Source of the DNA: Ariolimax columbianus
Lineage: Eukaryota > Mollusca > Gastropoda > Stylommatophora > Arionidae
Reading direction: 5' to 3'
DNA length: 64,000 bases
Assembly: GCA_036924085.1 (NCBI GenBank)
Contig: JAVGWX010000004.1
Span: 77,673,090 to 77,737,089 of the forward strand
A program made the translations under genes and the position numbers. Position 1 is the stretch's first letter, and every line of letters starts with the position of its first letter. Below the pieces are notes generated by a model, which was given only the letters and a program-made list of their open reading frames with translations, made no database searches and was not told the origin of the DNA. Shown here in pieces: positions 41,975-53,378 of the stretch.

Positions 41975-44900
41975 GCTGCAGTTGTTGTAGCATTATTACG
42001 TGGCGAAACCATTTTAGCTGCTGTCTTTGGTGTAGTCTAATACTGCTGCTGTTGTGGTAGTATTATTACGTGGCGAAACCATTTTAGCTGCTGTCTTTGG
42101 TGTAGTCTAATACTGCTGCTGTTGTGGTAGTATTATTACGTGGCGAAACCATTTTAGCTGCTGTCTTTGGTGTAGTCTAATACTGCTGCTGTTGTGGTAG
42201 TATTATTACGTGGCGAAACCATTTTAGCTGCTGTCTTTGGTGTAGTCTAATACTGCTGCTGTTGTGGTAGTATTATTACGTGGCGAAACCATTTTAGCTG
42301 CTGCCTTTGATGTAGTCTAATACTGCTGCTGTTGTGGTAGTATTATTACGTGGCGAAACCATTTTAGCTGCTGCCTTTGATGTAGTCTAATACTGCTGCT
42401 GTTGTGGTAGTATTATTACGTGGTGAAACCATTTTAGCTGCTGTCTTTGATGTAGTCTAATACTGCTGCTGTTGTGGTAGTATTATTACGTGGTGAAACC
42501 ATTTTAGCTGCTGCCTTTGATGTAGTCTAATACTGCTGCTGTTGTGGTAGTATTATTACGTGGCGAAACCATTTTAGCTGCTGCCTTTGATGTAGTCTAA
42601 TACTGCTGCTGTTGTGGTAGTATTATTACGTGGTGAAACCATTTTAGCTGCTGCCTTTGATGTAGTCTAATACTGCTGCTGTTGTGGTAGTATTATTACG
42701 TGGTGAAACCATTTTAGCTGCTGTCTTTGATGTAGTCTAATACTGCTGCTGTTGTGGTAGTATTATTACGTGGCGAAACCATTTTAGCTGCTGCCTTTGA
42801 TGTAGTCTAATACTGCTGCTGTTGTGGTAGTATTATTACGTGGTGAAACCATTTTAGCTGCTGTCTTTGATGTAGTCTAATACTGCTGCTGTTGTGGTAG
42901 TATTATTACGTGGCGAAACCATTTTAGCTGCTGCCTTTGATGTAGTCTAATACTGCTGCTGTTGTGGTAGTATTATTACGTGGTGAAACCATTTTAGCTG
43001 CTGTCTTTGATGTAGTCTAATACTGCTGCTGTTGTGGTAGTATTATTACGTGGTGAAACCATTTTAGCTGCTGTCTTTGATGTAGTCTAATACTGCTGCT
43101 GTTGTGGTAGTATTATTACGTGGCGAAACCATTTTAGCTGCTGTCTTTGATGTAGTCTAATACTGCTGCTGTTGTGGTAGTATTATTACGTGGTGAAACC
43201 ATTTTAGCTGCTGTCTTTGATGTAGTCTAATACTGCTGCTGTTGTGGTAGTATTATTACGTGGTGAAACCATTTTAGCTGCTGTCTTTGATGTAGTCTAA
43301 TACTGCTGCTGTTGTGGTAGTATTATTACGTGGCGAAACCATTTTAGCTGCTGCCTTTGATGTAGTCTAATACTGCTGCTGTTGTGGTAGTATTATTACG
43401 TGGTGAAACCATTTTAGCTGCTGTCTTTGATGTAGTCTAATACTGCTGCTGTTGTGGTAGTATTATTACGTGGCGAAACCATTTTAGCTGCTGCCTTTGA
43501 TGTAGTCTAATACTGCTGCTGTTGTGGTAGTATTATTACGTGGTGAAACCATTTTAGCTGCTGTCTTTGATGTAGTCTAATACTGCTGCTGTTGTGGTAG
43601 TATTATTACGTGGTGAAACCATTTTAGCTGCTGTCTTTGATGTAGTCTAATACTGCTGCTGTTGTGGTAGTATTATTACGTGGCGAAACCATTTTAGCTG
43701 CTGCCTTTGATGTAGTCTAATACTGCTGCTGTTGTGGTAGTATTATTACGTGGTGAAACCATTTTAGCTGCTGTCTTTGATGTAGTCTAATACTGTTGCT
43801 GTTGTGGTAGTATTATTACGTGGTGAAACCATTTTAGCTGCTGTCTTTGATGTAGTCTAATACTGCTGCTGTTGTGGTAGTATTATTACGTGGCGAAACC
43901 ATTTTAGCTGCTGCCTTTGATGTAGTCTAATACTGCTGCTGTTGTGGTAGTATTATTACGTGGTAAAACCATTTTAGCTGCTGCCTTTGATGTAGTCTAA
44001 TACTGCTGCTGTTGTGGTAGTATTATTACGTGGTGAAACCATTTTAGCTGCTGTCTTTGATGTAGTCTAATACTGCTGCTGTTGTGGTAGTATTATTACG
44101 TGGCGAAACCATTTTAGCTGCTGTCTTTGATGTAGTCTAATACTGCTGCTGTTGTGGTAGTATTATTACGTGGTGAAACCATTTTAGCTGCTGTCTTTGA
44201 TGTAGTCTAATACTGCTGCTGTTGTGGTAGTATTATTACGTGGTGAAACCATTTTAGCTGCTGTCTTTGATGTAGTCTAATACTGCTGCTGTTGTGGTAG
44301 TATTATTACGTGGCGAAACCATTTTAGCTGCTGCCTTTGATGTAGTCTAATACTGCTGCTGTTGTGGTAGTATTATTACGTGGTGAAACCATTTTAGCTG
44401 CTGTCTTTGATGTAGTCTAATACTGTTGCTGTTGTGGTAGTATTATTACGTGGTGAAACCATTTTAGCTGCTGTCTTTGATGTAGTCTAATACTGCTGCT
44501 GTTGTGGTAGTATTATTACGTGGCGAAACCATTTTAGCTGCTGCCTTTGATGTAGTCTAATACTGCTGCTGTTGTGGTAGTATTATTACGTGGTAAAACC
44601 ATTTTAGCTGCTGCCTTTGATGTAGTCTAATACTGCTGCTGTTGTGGTAGTATTATTACGTGGTGAAACCATTTTAGCTGCTGTCTTTGATGTAGTCTAA
44701 TACTGCTGCTGTTGTGGTAGTATTATTACGTGGCGAAACCATTTTAGCTGCTGCCTTTGATGTAGTCTAATACTGCTGCTGTTGTGGTAGTATTATTACG
44801 TGGCGAAACCATTTTAGCTGCTGCCTTTGATGTAGTCTAATACTGCTGCTGTTGTGGTAGTATTATTACGTGGTGAAACCATTTTAGCTGCTGTCTTTGA

Positions 44901-46112
44901 TGTAGTCTAATACTGCTGCTGTTGTGGTAGTATTATTACGTGGCGAAACCATTTTAGCTGCTGTCTTTGATGTAGTCTAATACTGCTGCTGTTGTGGTAG
45001 TATTATTACGTGGTGAAACCATTTTAGCTGCTGTCTTTGATGTAGTCTAATACTGCTGCTGTTGTGGTAGTATTATTACGTGGCGAAACCATTTTAGCTG
45101 CTGTCTTTGATGTAGTCTAATACTGCTGCTGTTGTGGTAGTATTATTACGTGGTGAAACCATTTTAGCTGCTGTCTTTGATGTAGTCTAATACTGCTGCT
45201 GTTGTGGTAGTATTATTACATGGCGAAACCATTTTAGCTGCTGTCTTTGATGTAGTCTAATACTGCTGCTGTTGTGGTAGTATTATTACGTGGTGAAACC
45301 ATTTTAGCTGCTGCCTTTGATGTAGTCTAATACTGCTGCTGTTGTGGTAGTATTATTACGTGGCGAAACCATTTTAGCTGCTGTCTTTGATGTAGTCTAA
45401 TACTGCTGCTGTTGTGGTAGTATTATTACGTGGTGAAACCATTTTAGCTGCTGCCTTTGATGTAGTCTAATACTGCTGCAGTTGTGGTAGTATTATTAGG
45501 TGGTGAAACCATTTTAGCTGCTGTCTTTGATGTAGTCTAATACTGCTGCTGTTGTGGTAGTATTATTACGTGGCGAAACCATTTTAGCTGCTGTCTTTGA
45601 TGTAGTCTAATACTGCTGCTGTTGTGGTAGTATTATTACGTTGTAAAACCATTTTAGCTGCTGTCTTTGATGTAGTCTAATACTGCTGCTGTTGTGGTAG
45701 TATTATTACGTGGTGAAACCATTTTAGCTGCTGTCTTTGATGTAGTCTAATACTGCTGCTGTTGTGGTAGTATTATTACGTGGTAAAACCATTTTAGCTG
45801 CTGTCTTTGATGTAGTCTAATACTGCTGCTGTTGTGGTAGTATTATTACGTGGTGAAACCATTTTAGCTGCTGTCTTTGATGTAGTCTAATACTGTTGCT
45901 GTTGTGGTAGTATTATTACGTGGTGAAACCATTTTAGCTGCTGTCTTTGATGTAGTCTAATACTGCTGCTGTTGTGCTAGTATTATTACGTGGTGAAACC
46001 ATTTTAGCTGCTGTCTTTGATGTAGTCTAATACTGCTGCTGTTGTGGTAGTATTATTACGTGGCGAAACCATTTTAGCTGCTGTCTTTGATGTAGTCTAA
46101 TACTGCTGCTGT
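41975..46112. repeat. 70-bp satellite array, ~59 copies
   Basis: Unit: GTTGTGGTAGTATTATTACG, TGGYGAAACCATTTTAGCTG, CTGYCTTTGATGTAGTCTAA, TACTGCTGCT. Period 70 throughout. Main variable sites are TGGC/TGGT, CTGT/CTGC, and TTTGG in the first four copies against TTTGA later. Rare variants TACTGTTGCT (43791, 44421, 45891) and TGGTAAAACC (43961, 44591) recur exactly 630 bp apart, so a nine-unit block was duplicated. No open frame crosses it. Confidence 0.98.
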
Positions 46113-47216
46113 TCCCACCAGTTTCCTGATGTGTATATACACACACACTAGCAATTACCGTGCAAAAAGATATGACGTCAGTCAAATTATACCCTCCCCC
46201 ACTACATTTCTTCCCCCCCCCCCCCCTCGTCTGCCGTTAATAAGTAAAACTTTGTCTTGAACAAGATACTAAAGGAAGAACATGTGTTTATATTTTTTGA
46301 GGTACCAATAACGATGGGTTCGCTAATTATTATAGGACCAATGGAAGCAGCTGAGCTGAATGCAAGTGACGTCTCAAATATCGTATTAAGACAAAGTGTT
46401 ACCAAGTGACATCGGTAATACGCAATGTTGACAATTTGCAATGTTGACAATTTGCGACAGCTAGTTGTGATAATAATCTGCCATAATTGATAACATATTT
46501 GGCATTTGTCGGTCAATAAAGATATGTAGCGTTTCTCAAACCTAGGAAACTGCTAAAGGGAATATATAGATGCAGGCATGCGGGTCAGAATTAGTTACTT
46601 TACATGTAAGGAACGTAATTTCCTCCTCGTTTAGATATTTAATGGTTGCTTCCCTTTACACAAAACCTGCTCCATGCTCATGATACTAGCTCATTTTGGC
46701 ATGAAGAGGCAAACATTGTAAGGCGATGTAAATGGATGGCAATTGGACATTTTAAAATTTGGATTTGATCCATAGCTGGCATGTCTTTCTAATCTGTGCA
46801 ATATATATATTAAGAATTGCTATTACTAGTACAGATGCGCAATCTCTGATCAGAAAAGTCTGGGACAAGATACATTTGTAATTTCTTAAATAATTTCGAC
46901 GTAGGCGTCCTTTAAAATGACCAGCTACGGTTAAAACCTATGTTTAGAATTAGATTGAAAAAGTGAATGATTGTAAATGATTGGAAACATTCTTGCTTCA
47001 AGTGGATTCGGCTGCTTCTTCTTTGTCCTATTACCTTATGGTAGCTTAGACCATCAACGAATGTTCTACAAACAGACCTGTTCTTTGATATTTTCTTTAA
47101 TTCTTTCCAGCTTTTCCAATTTTCTTTGTATCAGGCTCCACGCATATTCTCCATGTTTTATATTGTTTTCCTTTGCTTCTCTTTCCCTGTGAGTTCCCTG
47201 ACAGGGATTGCCTAGT
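46113..47216. other. No gene recognised; C-run at 46212
   Basis: AT-rich DNA with (CA)n at 46139-46149 and a run of C at 46212-46226. No protein or RNA match. Confidence 0.4.
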
Positions 47217-47520
47217 TCTTCTTCGTGCGTTCTTAATCTCCCGCTACCAAGTCCTGAAAAGGACGTTGCAAAGTAGCAGAATGTTGTCTGGAGAAAGGAA
47301 TGCGTTGTGTCATAGATGACAGATTTTCTGCGATATTTGCACCTTTAGGTTTCGACTTCAGCGGGTATTTTTCAGTACCGGGTTAGCCTTCCCTCTTCGA
47401 TCCCTTCTTGTTAGCAAGTCTGTTTTGTTGATGCAGGATCACTGCGCGGATGTGTAAAATGGTCTTGGTAGCTTTCAAACGCTGCAGCTCATGCATCTTG
47501 ATCCTGGATTGCCTAGTGAT
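47217..47520 (-). repeat. SINE-3 copy
   Basis: Plus-strand view: CTTCTTCGTGCGTTC, CCTGAAAAGGACGTTGCAAA, GCGATATTTGCACCTTTAGG, TAGCCTTCCCTCTTCGATCC, GGATCACTGCGCGGATGTG. Closest to the copy at 56640-57000 (shared CTTCTT..AGCAAGTCTG block). Confidence 0.65.
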
Positions 47521-48374
47521 ACTGAGTTTGGGCTTTCACAGTGTGTGGTCTATCCAGCACTATCTTTTTCTTTTGTCGTCTCACTTTCTACCGAGTTGTA
47601 GCCTAGTGTTGTGGTATGTATTTGTCATTAGCGTTTCTCGTGGTCCGTGTACCATTTTTTCTATCTACATTATGCTTGGGTATACCTCTCGCCCATCTTC
47701 CTTCCTGTAGAAGGTTGCTTGAATAGTGTGGTGCGGTTCAATTCTCACAATGTGGATAAACCAATTCCTTTTCTGTTGCTAGATGTACTGTAGGCAGGGA
47801 AATGCTCGAACCTTTTCCCGAATATTTATATTGTGATACTGTCTCTTTTACTGTCTGTTTGTGTGAAAAACACCACAAAAAAAACAAAAACACAAACAAA
47901 GACACACACACTTATGTATGCCAATGTCATTATAACAACGGGATGCGCTTTGAATATAATCCTTTCAATGACTGTTTTTAAAGCACTGATGGCAACTTTC
48001 GGGATGATGCTGAAATATCCTAACAAACAATGGCTTTGGAATATCTTATATGGACAATGCAATGTAGGGTTGACGTTCTGTTTAATTTGTTCGCTAATGT
48101 CGGTAGATGGCGTGAGATGCAAGCTTCTCTCGCGGGATATCTCAGTGGTCGGTATCATTACAACAAGAAATGCTTCTTGTGTTTGTTCAACGAAGTTGAT
48201 CCATTGTTATCTCGGCATTCTACGTCCTCTAAAATCATGTTAGCTGTTAAAGGATAATTCGGTGAGTAGACTAATAGAAATTCTCTGCCACAATGTTCAA
48301 ACGGTACCATTCTCCATCTATCGTTAAATGTTAGCCTAGCATGGCGTTGTCCACACTTGTTGGGCCCGAGATGC
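47521..48374. other. No gene recognised
   Basis: Open frames to 136 codons (47833-48243) are present but show no family resemblance and no splice context I trust. Confidence 0.35.
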
Positions 48375-48655
48375 AGTAGTAAATAAGATTACAGCAAACA
48401 TCATAGCTGGATGCTTGGATCAGGGTCAGCAATCCAGAGCTGACTATGACCTTATTCCGCTTCCAGGTGGCGGCACTGGAAACAGGCTGCACTAGTCACT
48501 AGTGTAGTTTGGCAAAGGGATATGGATCGCTGTGGGAAGGCAAACCCGGGTTTCAAAACAGCCAAATGAAATCGTATGTGTCGGACCGAAAGGCGCAGAT
48601 ATTGCAGCCTCGCTGTAAAATATAATACAACGTCCTTTCCAGGTCGAACACGGAA
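48375..48655 (+). repeat. SINE-3 copy
   Basis: CCAGAGCTGACTATGACC, GGAAGGCAAACCCGGG, CAAATGAAATCGTATGTGTC, GCAGATATTGCAGCCTCGCT, ACAACGTCCTTTCCAGG. Sense orientation, GAA tail lost. Confidence 0.65.
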
Positions 48656-48704
48656 CTTGTCATATTAGTAAGGTAATTTATATTGTAATTAGCAGTTCCA
48701 TTGG

Positions 48705-49300
48705 TGAGGAAGACTAATGTCTGGTCAGGCAAACTATACTTATCAGACATGTTAGTCATTATCAGGCAAAATATACTTATCAGACATGTTAGTCATTATC
48801 AGGCAAACTATACTTATCAGACATGTTAGTCATCATCAGGCAAACTATACTTATCAGACATGTTAGTCATCATCAGGCAAAATATACTTATCAGACATGT
48901 TAGTCATCATCAGGCAAAATATACTTATCAGACATGTTAGTCATCATCAGGCAAAATATACTTATCAGACATGTTAGTCATCATCAGGCAAACTATACTT
49001 ATAAGACATTTTAGTCATCATCAGGCAAACTATACTGGCCAAGATCCTCAAATCAACTTCCTCGTAGCCCTTCATGGAAACGGGCTGTTTTCATGGCAGC
49101 ATGGCTAACAAGATGAGTGATCGACGTGATCCCCGCAGTAGTGAGCCTATTAAATCAAGCATACAACAACCATCTGGAGTGCCAAGGTCCGCCTTCATCA
49201 GCACATTCAGGGTGTGACGAAAGTTACTACAACCCGCCACTTTAAATCATTTTCAGGGCGCACAGAAGAGTAAATGTACTCAATGTGGGCATGCTTCTTC
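48705..49300 (+). repeat. MSR element with ~8 units, cut by LINE copy D
   Basis: Starts GAAGACTAATGTCTGGTCAG; 37-bp units on CTTATCAGACATGTTAGTCA; unique tail CAAGATCCTC, TTTCATGGCAGCATGGCTAA, GATCCCCGCAGTAGTGAGCC, CAGGGCGCACAGAAGAGTAA, CAATGTGGGCAT. It stops at GGGCATG, where the (CTT)n of LINE copy D begins; other MSR copies continue GGGCATTCAAC. Confidence 0.75.
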
Positions 49301-49302
49301 TT

Positions 49303-52246
49303 CTCCTTCTTCTTCGTACGCTGTCAGACGTCAACATGTATTTTTTTTTAAAAAGCAGCGATCATCCTAAGGTTATTGACACAGCCATAGAGCTTGTCTA
49401 GTTTTGCCACTGGTGATGGCCACATCTGCTTTCTCTGATCCTCGTATGTCGGGCAATTTCGCAGCAAATATTCAGCGATCATTTTCCCGGTACCACACGA
49501 GCATTCGTCAGTGCCACCTATCTTCAATTTATTGAATAGGTGGTACCTCAGTCTATTGTGGCCTGTGCGAAGTCTGAAGACCACGACCTGCTCTCTTCTG
49601 TTCAACTGGTAAAAGGCATTGTTTTTTGTGTAACCAGTGTGTTCTGTTTCCCATTTGGCCATGTATCTAGCTCTAATAAGCATTTTTGACTCTTCGTAGG
49701 TCACACTAGGGTCTGGTTGTAGTAGTCTTGCACCTTCTTTTGCCAGTCTGTCTGCCTCCTCGTTGCCTTGGATGTTACAGTGGGATGGAACCCACTGTAC
49801 CACTACTCTTTTTGGAGCGGACTGCTGGCATAGTTGACAGCGGACTGCTGGCATAGTTGACAGAGTACTGCTCTTAAATCATTAAGTTCAGTATTTTTCT
49901 GGCTTTTTAGTGTTGTGACTATGGCCAGGGCATCTGTAAACAGGACTATATGGCTTTCATTTCTTTTGCCTGTCACCATTTCCTCTACTGCAGCCCTCAG
50001 TGCCTCTGCCTCCGATCTGAAATTGCTTGAGTATTTTCCAGTTGCCACTGACAGTGTTATTTTTCTACCGTTTTGTAGGCTCAGGAATACCCCTGCCCCT
50101 CCGTTCTGTGTTGTATTTGTTACAGAACCGTCGGTGTATGCATGGGTCCAGTCCATGCTTGGGTAGTTTTTCGTTATGTACCTCAGGGTTTTGTCTCTTC
50201 TTTCTTTTTCAGTCTGGCTGTTCTTGTTTCCAATACCTGGTATATTTTCTACCACCTCTGGAAATATATCCTGCCTCCAGGTAGGTTTTCGTACAGTAGT
50301 GATGGGCTTTGGTGTTGTTAGTGCGTTTATTGGATCTTCGTGCATCTTTGCATTGGCTATTTCTGCAACGTTTCTCTGCTTTAGTTTCCCATTTCCCAAA
50401 TTGTTTAGTCTCTGGTGCATTGGATGGTCAGTCAGTCTTCGGAGTTTCTCTGACTGCAGCTGGGCTCTGCAGTCTCTTCTATCGGTCATGGATTGCAGTT
50501 TTGTAATCTTTTCAAGTTCTACAATTGGCGTTGACTTCATGCCTCCTGTTATAACTCTCATGGCTTGGTTTTGAAGTTTGCTAACTTTATCGAAGTTCGC
50601 CTTTGCTGCTGTTGTCCATGCCGCAATGCCATACTCGAGAACTGGTCTCACTCTTCCAGTGTACAGTTTCTTTAGTCCTTCTTTATCTAAATTGAGGCTT
50701 TCTGTTTTGTTCTTCCAACTTTCTCTTGTTATTTGGTTTAGAGTGTATTTGTATTTCGCCGTGATGGCTTTGAGGGCGATATTTGCCTCCATAGATTGTT
50801 CTCTTCGTCTTCCGCTTTCTGCAATTCATCATTCCAATAAGGCTTATAGTTTTTCCTTGCCCCTCTTGGGATGGTTTCAGTCACTGCTTGCATTATTGCT
50901 TTGATTAGGCTTTCCACCATGGGTTTTATATTGTCATTCTGTGTGTTGATGGTTTCACACAGCCCATCTGTCAGGATTGCAAATCTGTCCCAGTCGGCTC
51001 GTTTATAATTCCAACGTGGGAGCGGTTTTATTTCCTGTGGGCCTACTTCCATATCAACTTCTAGCCTAACTGGCCTGTGGTCGCTACCTGCCAATTGGTT
51101 TAGCACCTGGCGGTCTATTTTGTGGTGAATATCCACAGCGGAAAAGGCCAAGTCTGGAATAGTGGTGGTATGCCATGTTCTAGAATAGAAATTAGGGCTA
51201 TCCTCCGGCCTATTGATAAGATAGAGATTTGTGTCTATCTCCAAATCTTCCAATTCATCACCTCTGTTGTCTGTGTCCGAATATCCCCATCTCTCCGAGT
51301 GGCTGTTGAAGTCTCCAACTACTAGGCAGCTGGAGTCCTTGATTTCTATACTCGAGAGCGACAGGTCTTTGTTTGGTGGGCCGTACAGGTTGAAGATGCG
51401 GATCTTCGTTTCTGGTGTCATTATGTCGACTCCTACAATTTCTGCTTGTCCGGTGTGATTGACAGCTACCGCGCTACTCGGTATAAGTTACGTGTCAGTA
51501 TCAGAACCCCCTCCTTAGTGACCTTCTCTATCGAGACGGAAGGTCTGGTATCCTCTGATTGAGAATTTGTGGTTGTTGTTGAGGTGCGTTTCTTGGATAC
51601 ATGCCACGTCAATCTGACCTTCATCAGGTGATGTGTTAGGGAAAGCTTTTTGTTAATGACTCCCTCTGCGTTCCACTGTAGTATTCTGAGGGTCTTGTGT
51701 TTTTGGTCAATAGTTTTTGCCCCATCACCTTGTGCCTTGACTCCACAGCACATGGGTGGGTGACCACTAGTAGCATTGGGTGGGCCCCTTCGAGGCGTGA
51801 GGCCCGGCACTCTCTCTGCCTGGTGGGACTCCACAGGATGAGCACCAGACTTTTTTCTGATAGGTTGTGACTGCGATATACGTTGCACTTGTTTCGTTAA
51901 GCCTGTGGCCCAGTGCATCCGATTTCTACAGGCGTTTCTGTAGGGATGCCCTCCTTAGCCTTTGGCTGTCCCCAGCCTATCTGCAAGGCAGCAGTTGTTT
52001 GTGGTCAGAGTTTTTTCTCTTAGGGAAGTTGTCTTGCAGGACTATCGAGTCTTCACCACTCGTGTCTATAGGGTGTGGTGATGATATGATGGACTATGTA
52101 CTAGTTTGTACTATCCCAGAAGAGAGGCAGTCCAGTGTGTCTGTGTCTCAGGATCGTTACGTCCTGCCAGAACGTAGCATATGCATGTGAGTGGGGTATC
52201 TCTTTCCTCTCTTTATTTTCTCGGCTTCTCTGCAGTGATGGTACGC
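49303..52246 (-). mobile_element. GAA-LINE copy D, RT deleted
   Basis: Minus-strand copy with full 5' UTR (5' end at GCGTACCATC, 52246), endonuclease, RNase H and 3' tail CGTACGAAGAAGAAGGAGAA. About 1.3 kb covering the RT is missing at 50676 (junction at a GAAGG present at both ends of the deletion in copy C). A 27-bp tandem duplication (about 49816-49862) shifts frame in RNase H. Immediately upstream lies rDNA in the same orientation. Confidence 0.85.
49348..51918 (-). pseudogene. Copy D endonuclease and RNase H frames
   Basis: Endonuclease frames 51466-51918 and 50738-51421: WNAEGVINKKL, FNLYGPPNKD, VVGDFNSHSERWGY, SDHRPVRL. The frame 49803-50792 runs from the pre-RT linker (SLNLDKEG) straight to LKKLYTGRVRPVLEYG, skipping all RT motifs, then to TDGSVT and AEALRAAVEEM. 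49348-49854 holds NEEADRLAKEGA and the cysteine cluster CSCGTGK. The element cannot make reverse transcriptase and would need help in trans. Confidence 0.85.
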
Positions 52247-52431
52247 CTAGCATTCCCCGCCACCTGGGAGGTCGTCACAATAGGGCAGAGGTACAATGTC
52301 TGCTGGCCTGCATCTCTTCTGCTTCCATTGGGATGACTGATAGCAGACAGAGGTAAAGAGCAAGGCAGGAGTGCATTTAACCAGGGGACAAGCCTGGTCA
52401 TGGCACGGAAATGTTGTTCGCCTGGTGTGCG
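52247..52431 (-). other. Presumed rDNA 3' spacer
   Basis: 185 bp between the end of 28S (GATATGTC at 52432) and the 5' end of LINE copy D. By position it would be the 3' ETS or start of the intergenic spacer. I have no second copy to compare, so this is inference. Confidence 0.4.
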
Positions 52432-53143
52432 GACATATCTCATGATCAAGGGTTGAGTCTCAACAGTTCGCAGTGAGGTGGCTGCTCTACTGTTTACGAC
52501 ACCCTGACCGAGAACTGAGTCTTCTACTAGTGGTTTCACACCTCATCGCCGTATGGGATGAATATTGAGCAGCTTCCCGCCCGCCATGATCGGCGAACGG
52601 CAGAGACCTCTTTCTGCGGCTCGACTGGGTCGGGCTGAGACGCGAGCCCCAGGTCCCAACCATATCGTAGCCTCCCATCGCAGTGGTGCTGAGATTTAGA
52701 GCGGGATTCCGGCTTAGGGGCGTTCGGCCATAATCCCTCAGATGGTAGCCTCGCACCATTGGCTTATCAGCCAAGTACGTGGACCAAATGTCTGCGACCT
52801 GCGATTCCTCTCGAATTAAGCAGGATTTCCGTAGCAACGCCCTGTCATTATTAGGGTAAAACTGACCTGTCTTCCGAGGGTCTAATACCAGCACCCGTTC
52901 CCTATTAGACCCCACGAATCAAGAGAGGGCTTTTTAGTCAGTCAATGACCAAGTGTCTGAAACCTGCGATTCCTCTAGGGTTGAGCAGGATTACCGTAGC
53001 AGACGCTCTTTCATTTAGAGGGTAAAACTGACCTGTCTTCCGTGGGTCTAATTCCAGCACACGTTCCCTATTAGACCCAACGAAAGTGCTCCCAGTCTGT
53101 CAGTCATTTTACAGTGTTGGCGTGTTGAGTCAAATTAAGCCGC

Positions 53144-53183
<40 letters not shown>

Positions 53184-53270
53184 TCGAACACTGAATTCGA
53201 GCCAATCGAGCCACAGAGAGACTAGCCCCAGATTTTCGAGGGTCTAATTCCGGCACACGTTCCCTATTAG
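52432..53270 (-). rRNA. 28S rRNA 3' end patchwork with 18S pieces (pseudogene)
   Basis: Minus strand: 28S domain VI from GGTCTAATAGGGAACG through AGACAGGTCAGTTTTACCCT, GTAATCCTGCT-like and GAGAGGAATCGCAGG, AGCCAATGGTGCGAGGCTAC, GGGATTATGGCCGAACGCC to a 3' end near 52432. The sarcin-ricin loop, normally AGTACGAGAGGA, reads AATTCGAGAGGA, and in a second partial copy (52944-53071) AACCCTAGAGGA. Both are broken. Short 18S pieces (52909-52943, about 53072-53190) separate 28S pieces, each joined at the same 28S site. Confidence 0.85.
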
Positions 53271-53345
53271 ACCCAACGAAAGTGCTCTCGGCCTGTTAAT
53301 CATTTCAGTGTTGAGTCAAATTAAGCCGCAGGCTCCACTCCTGTA

Positions 53346-53378
<33 letters not shown>

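Noticed and set aside
37490..46112. CRISPR-like arrays of regular direct repeats
   Set aside because: Units are head to tail with no unique spacers, and the DNA is eukaryotic; they are minisatellites and a satellite.
49303..52246. R1/R2-type site-specific rDNA element
   Set aside because: Domain order includes RNase H and an apurinic-type endonuclease, and the copies do not sit at the known 28S R1/R2 sites; only adjacency to rDNA is shown.
52487..52915. 142-codon minus-strand open frame
   Set aside because: It lies within 28S rRNA sequence (sarcin-ricin loop region); open by chance.
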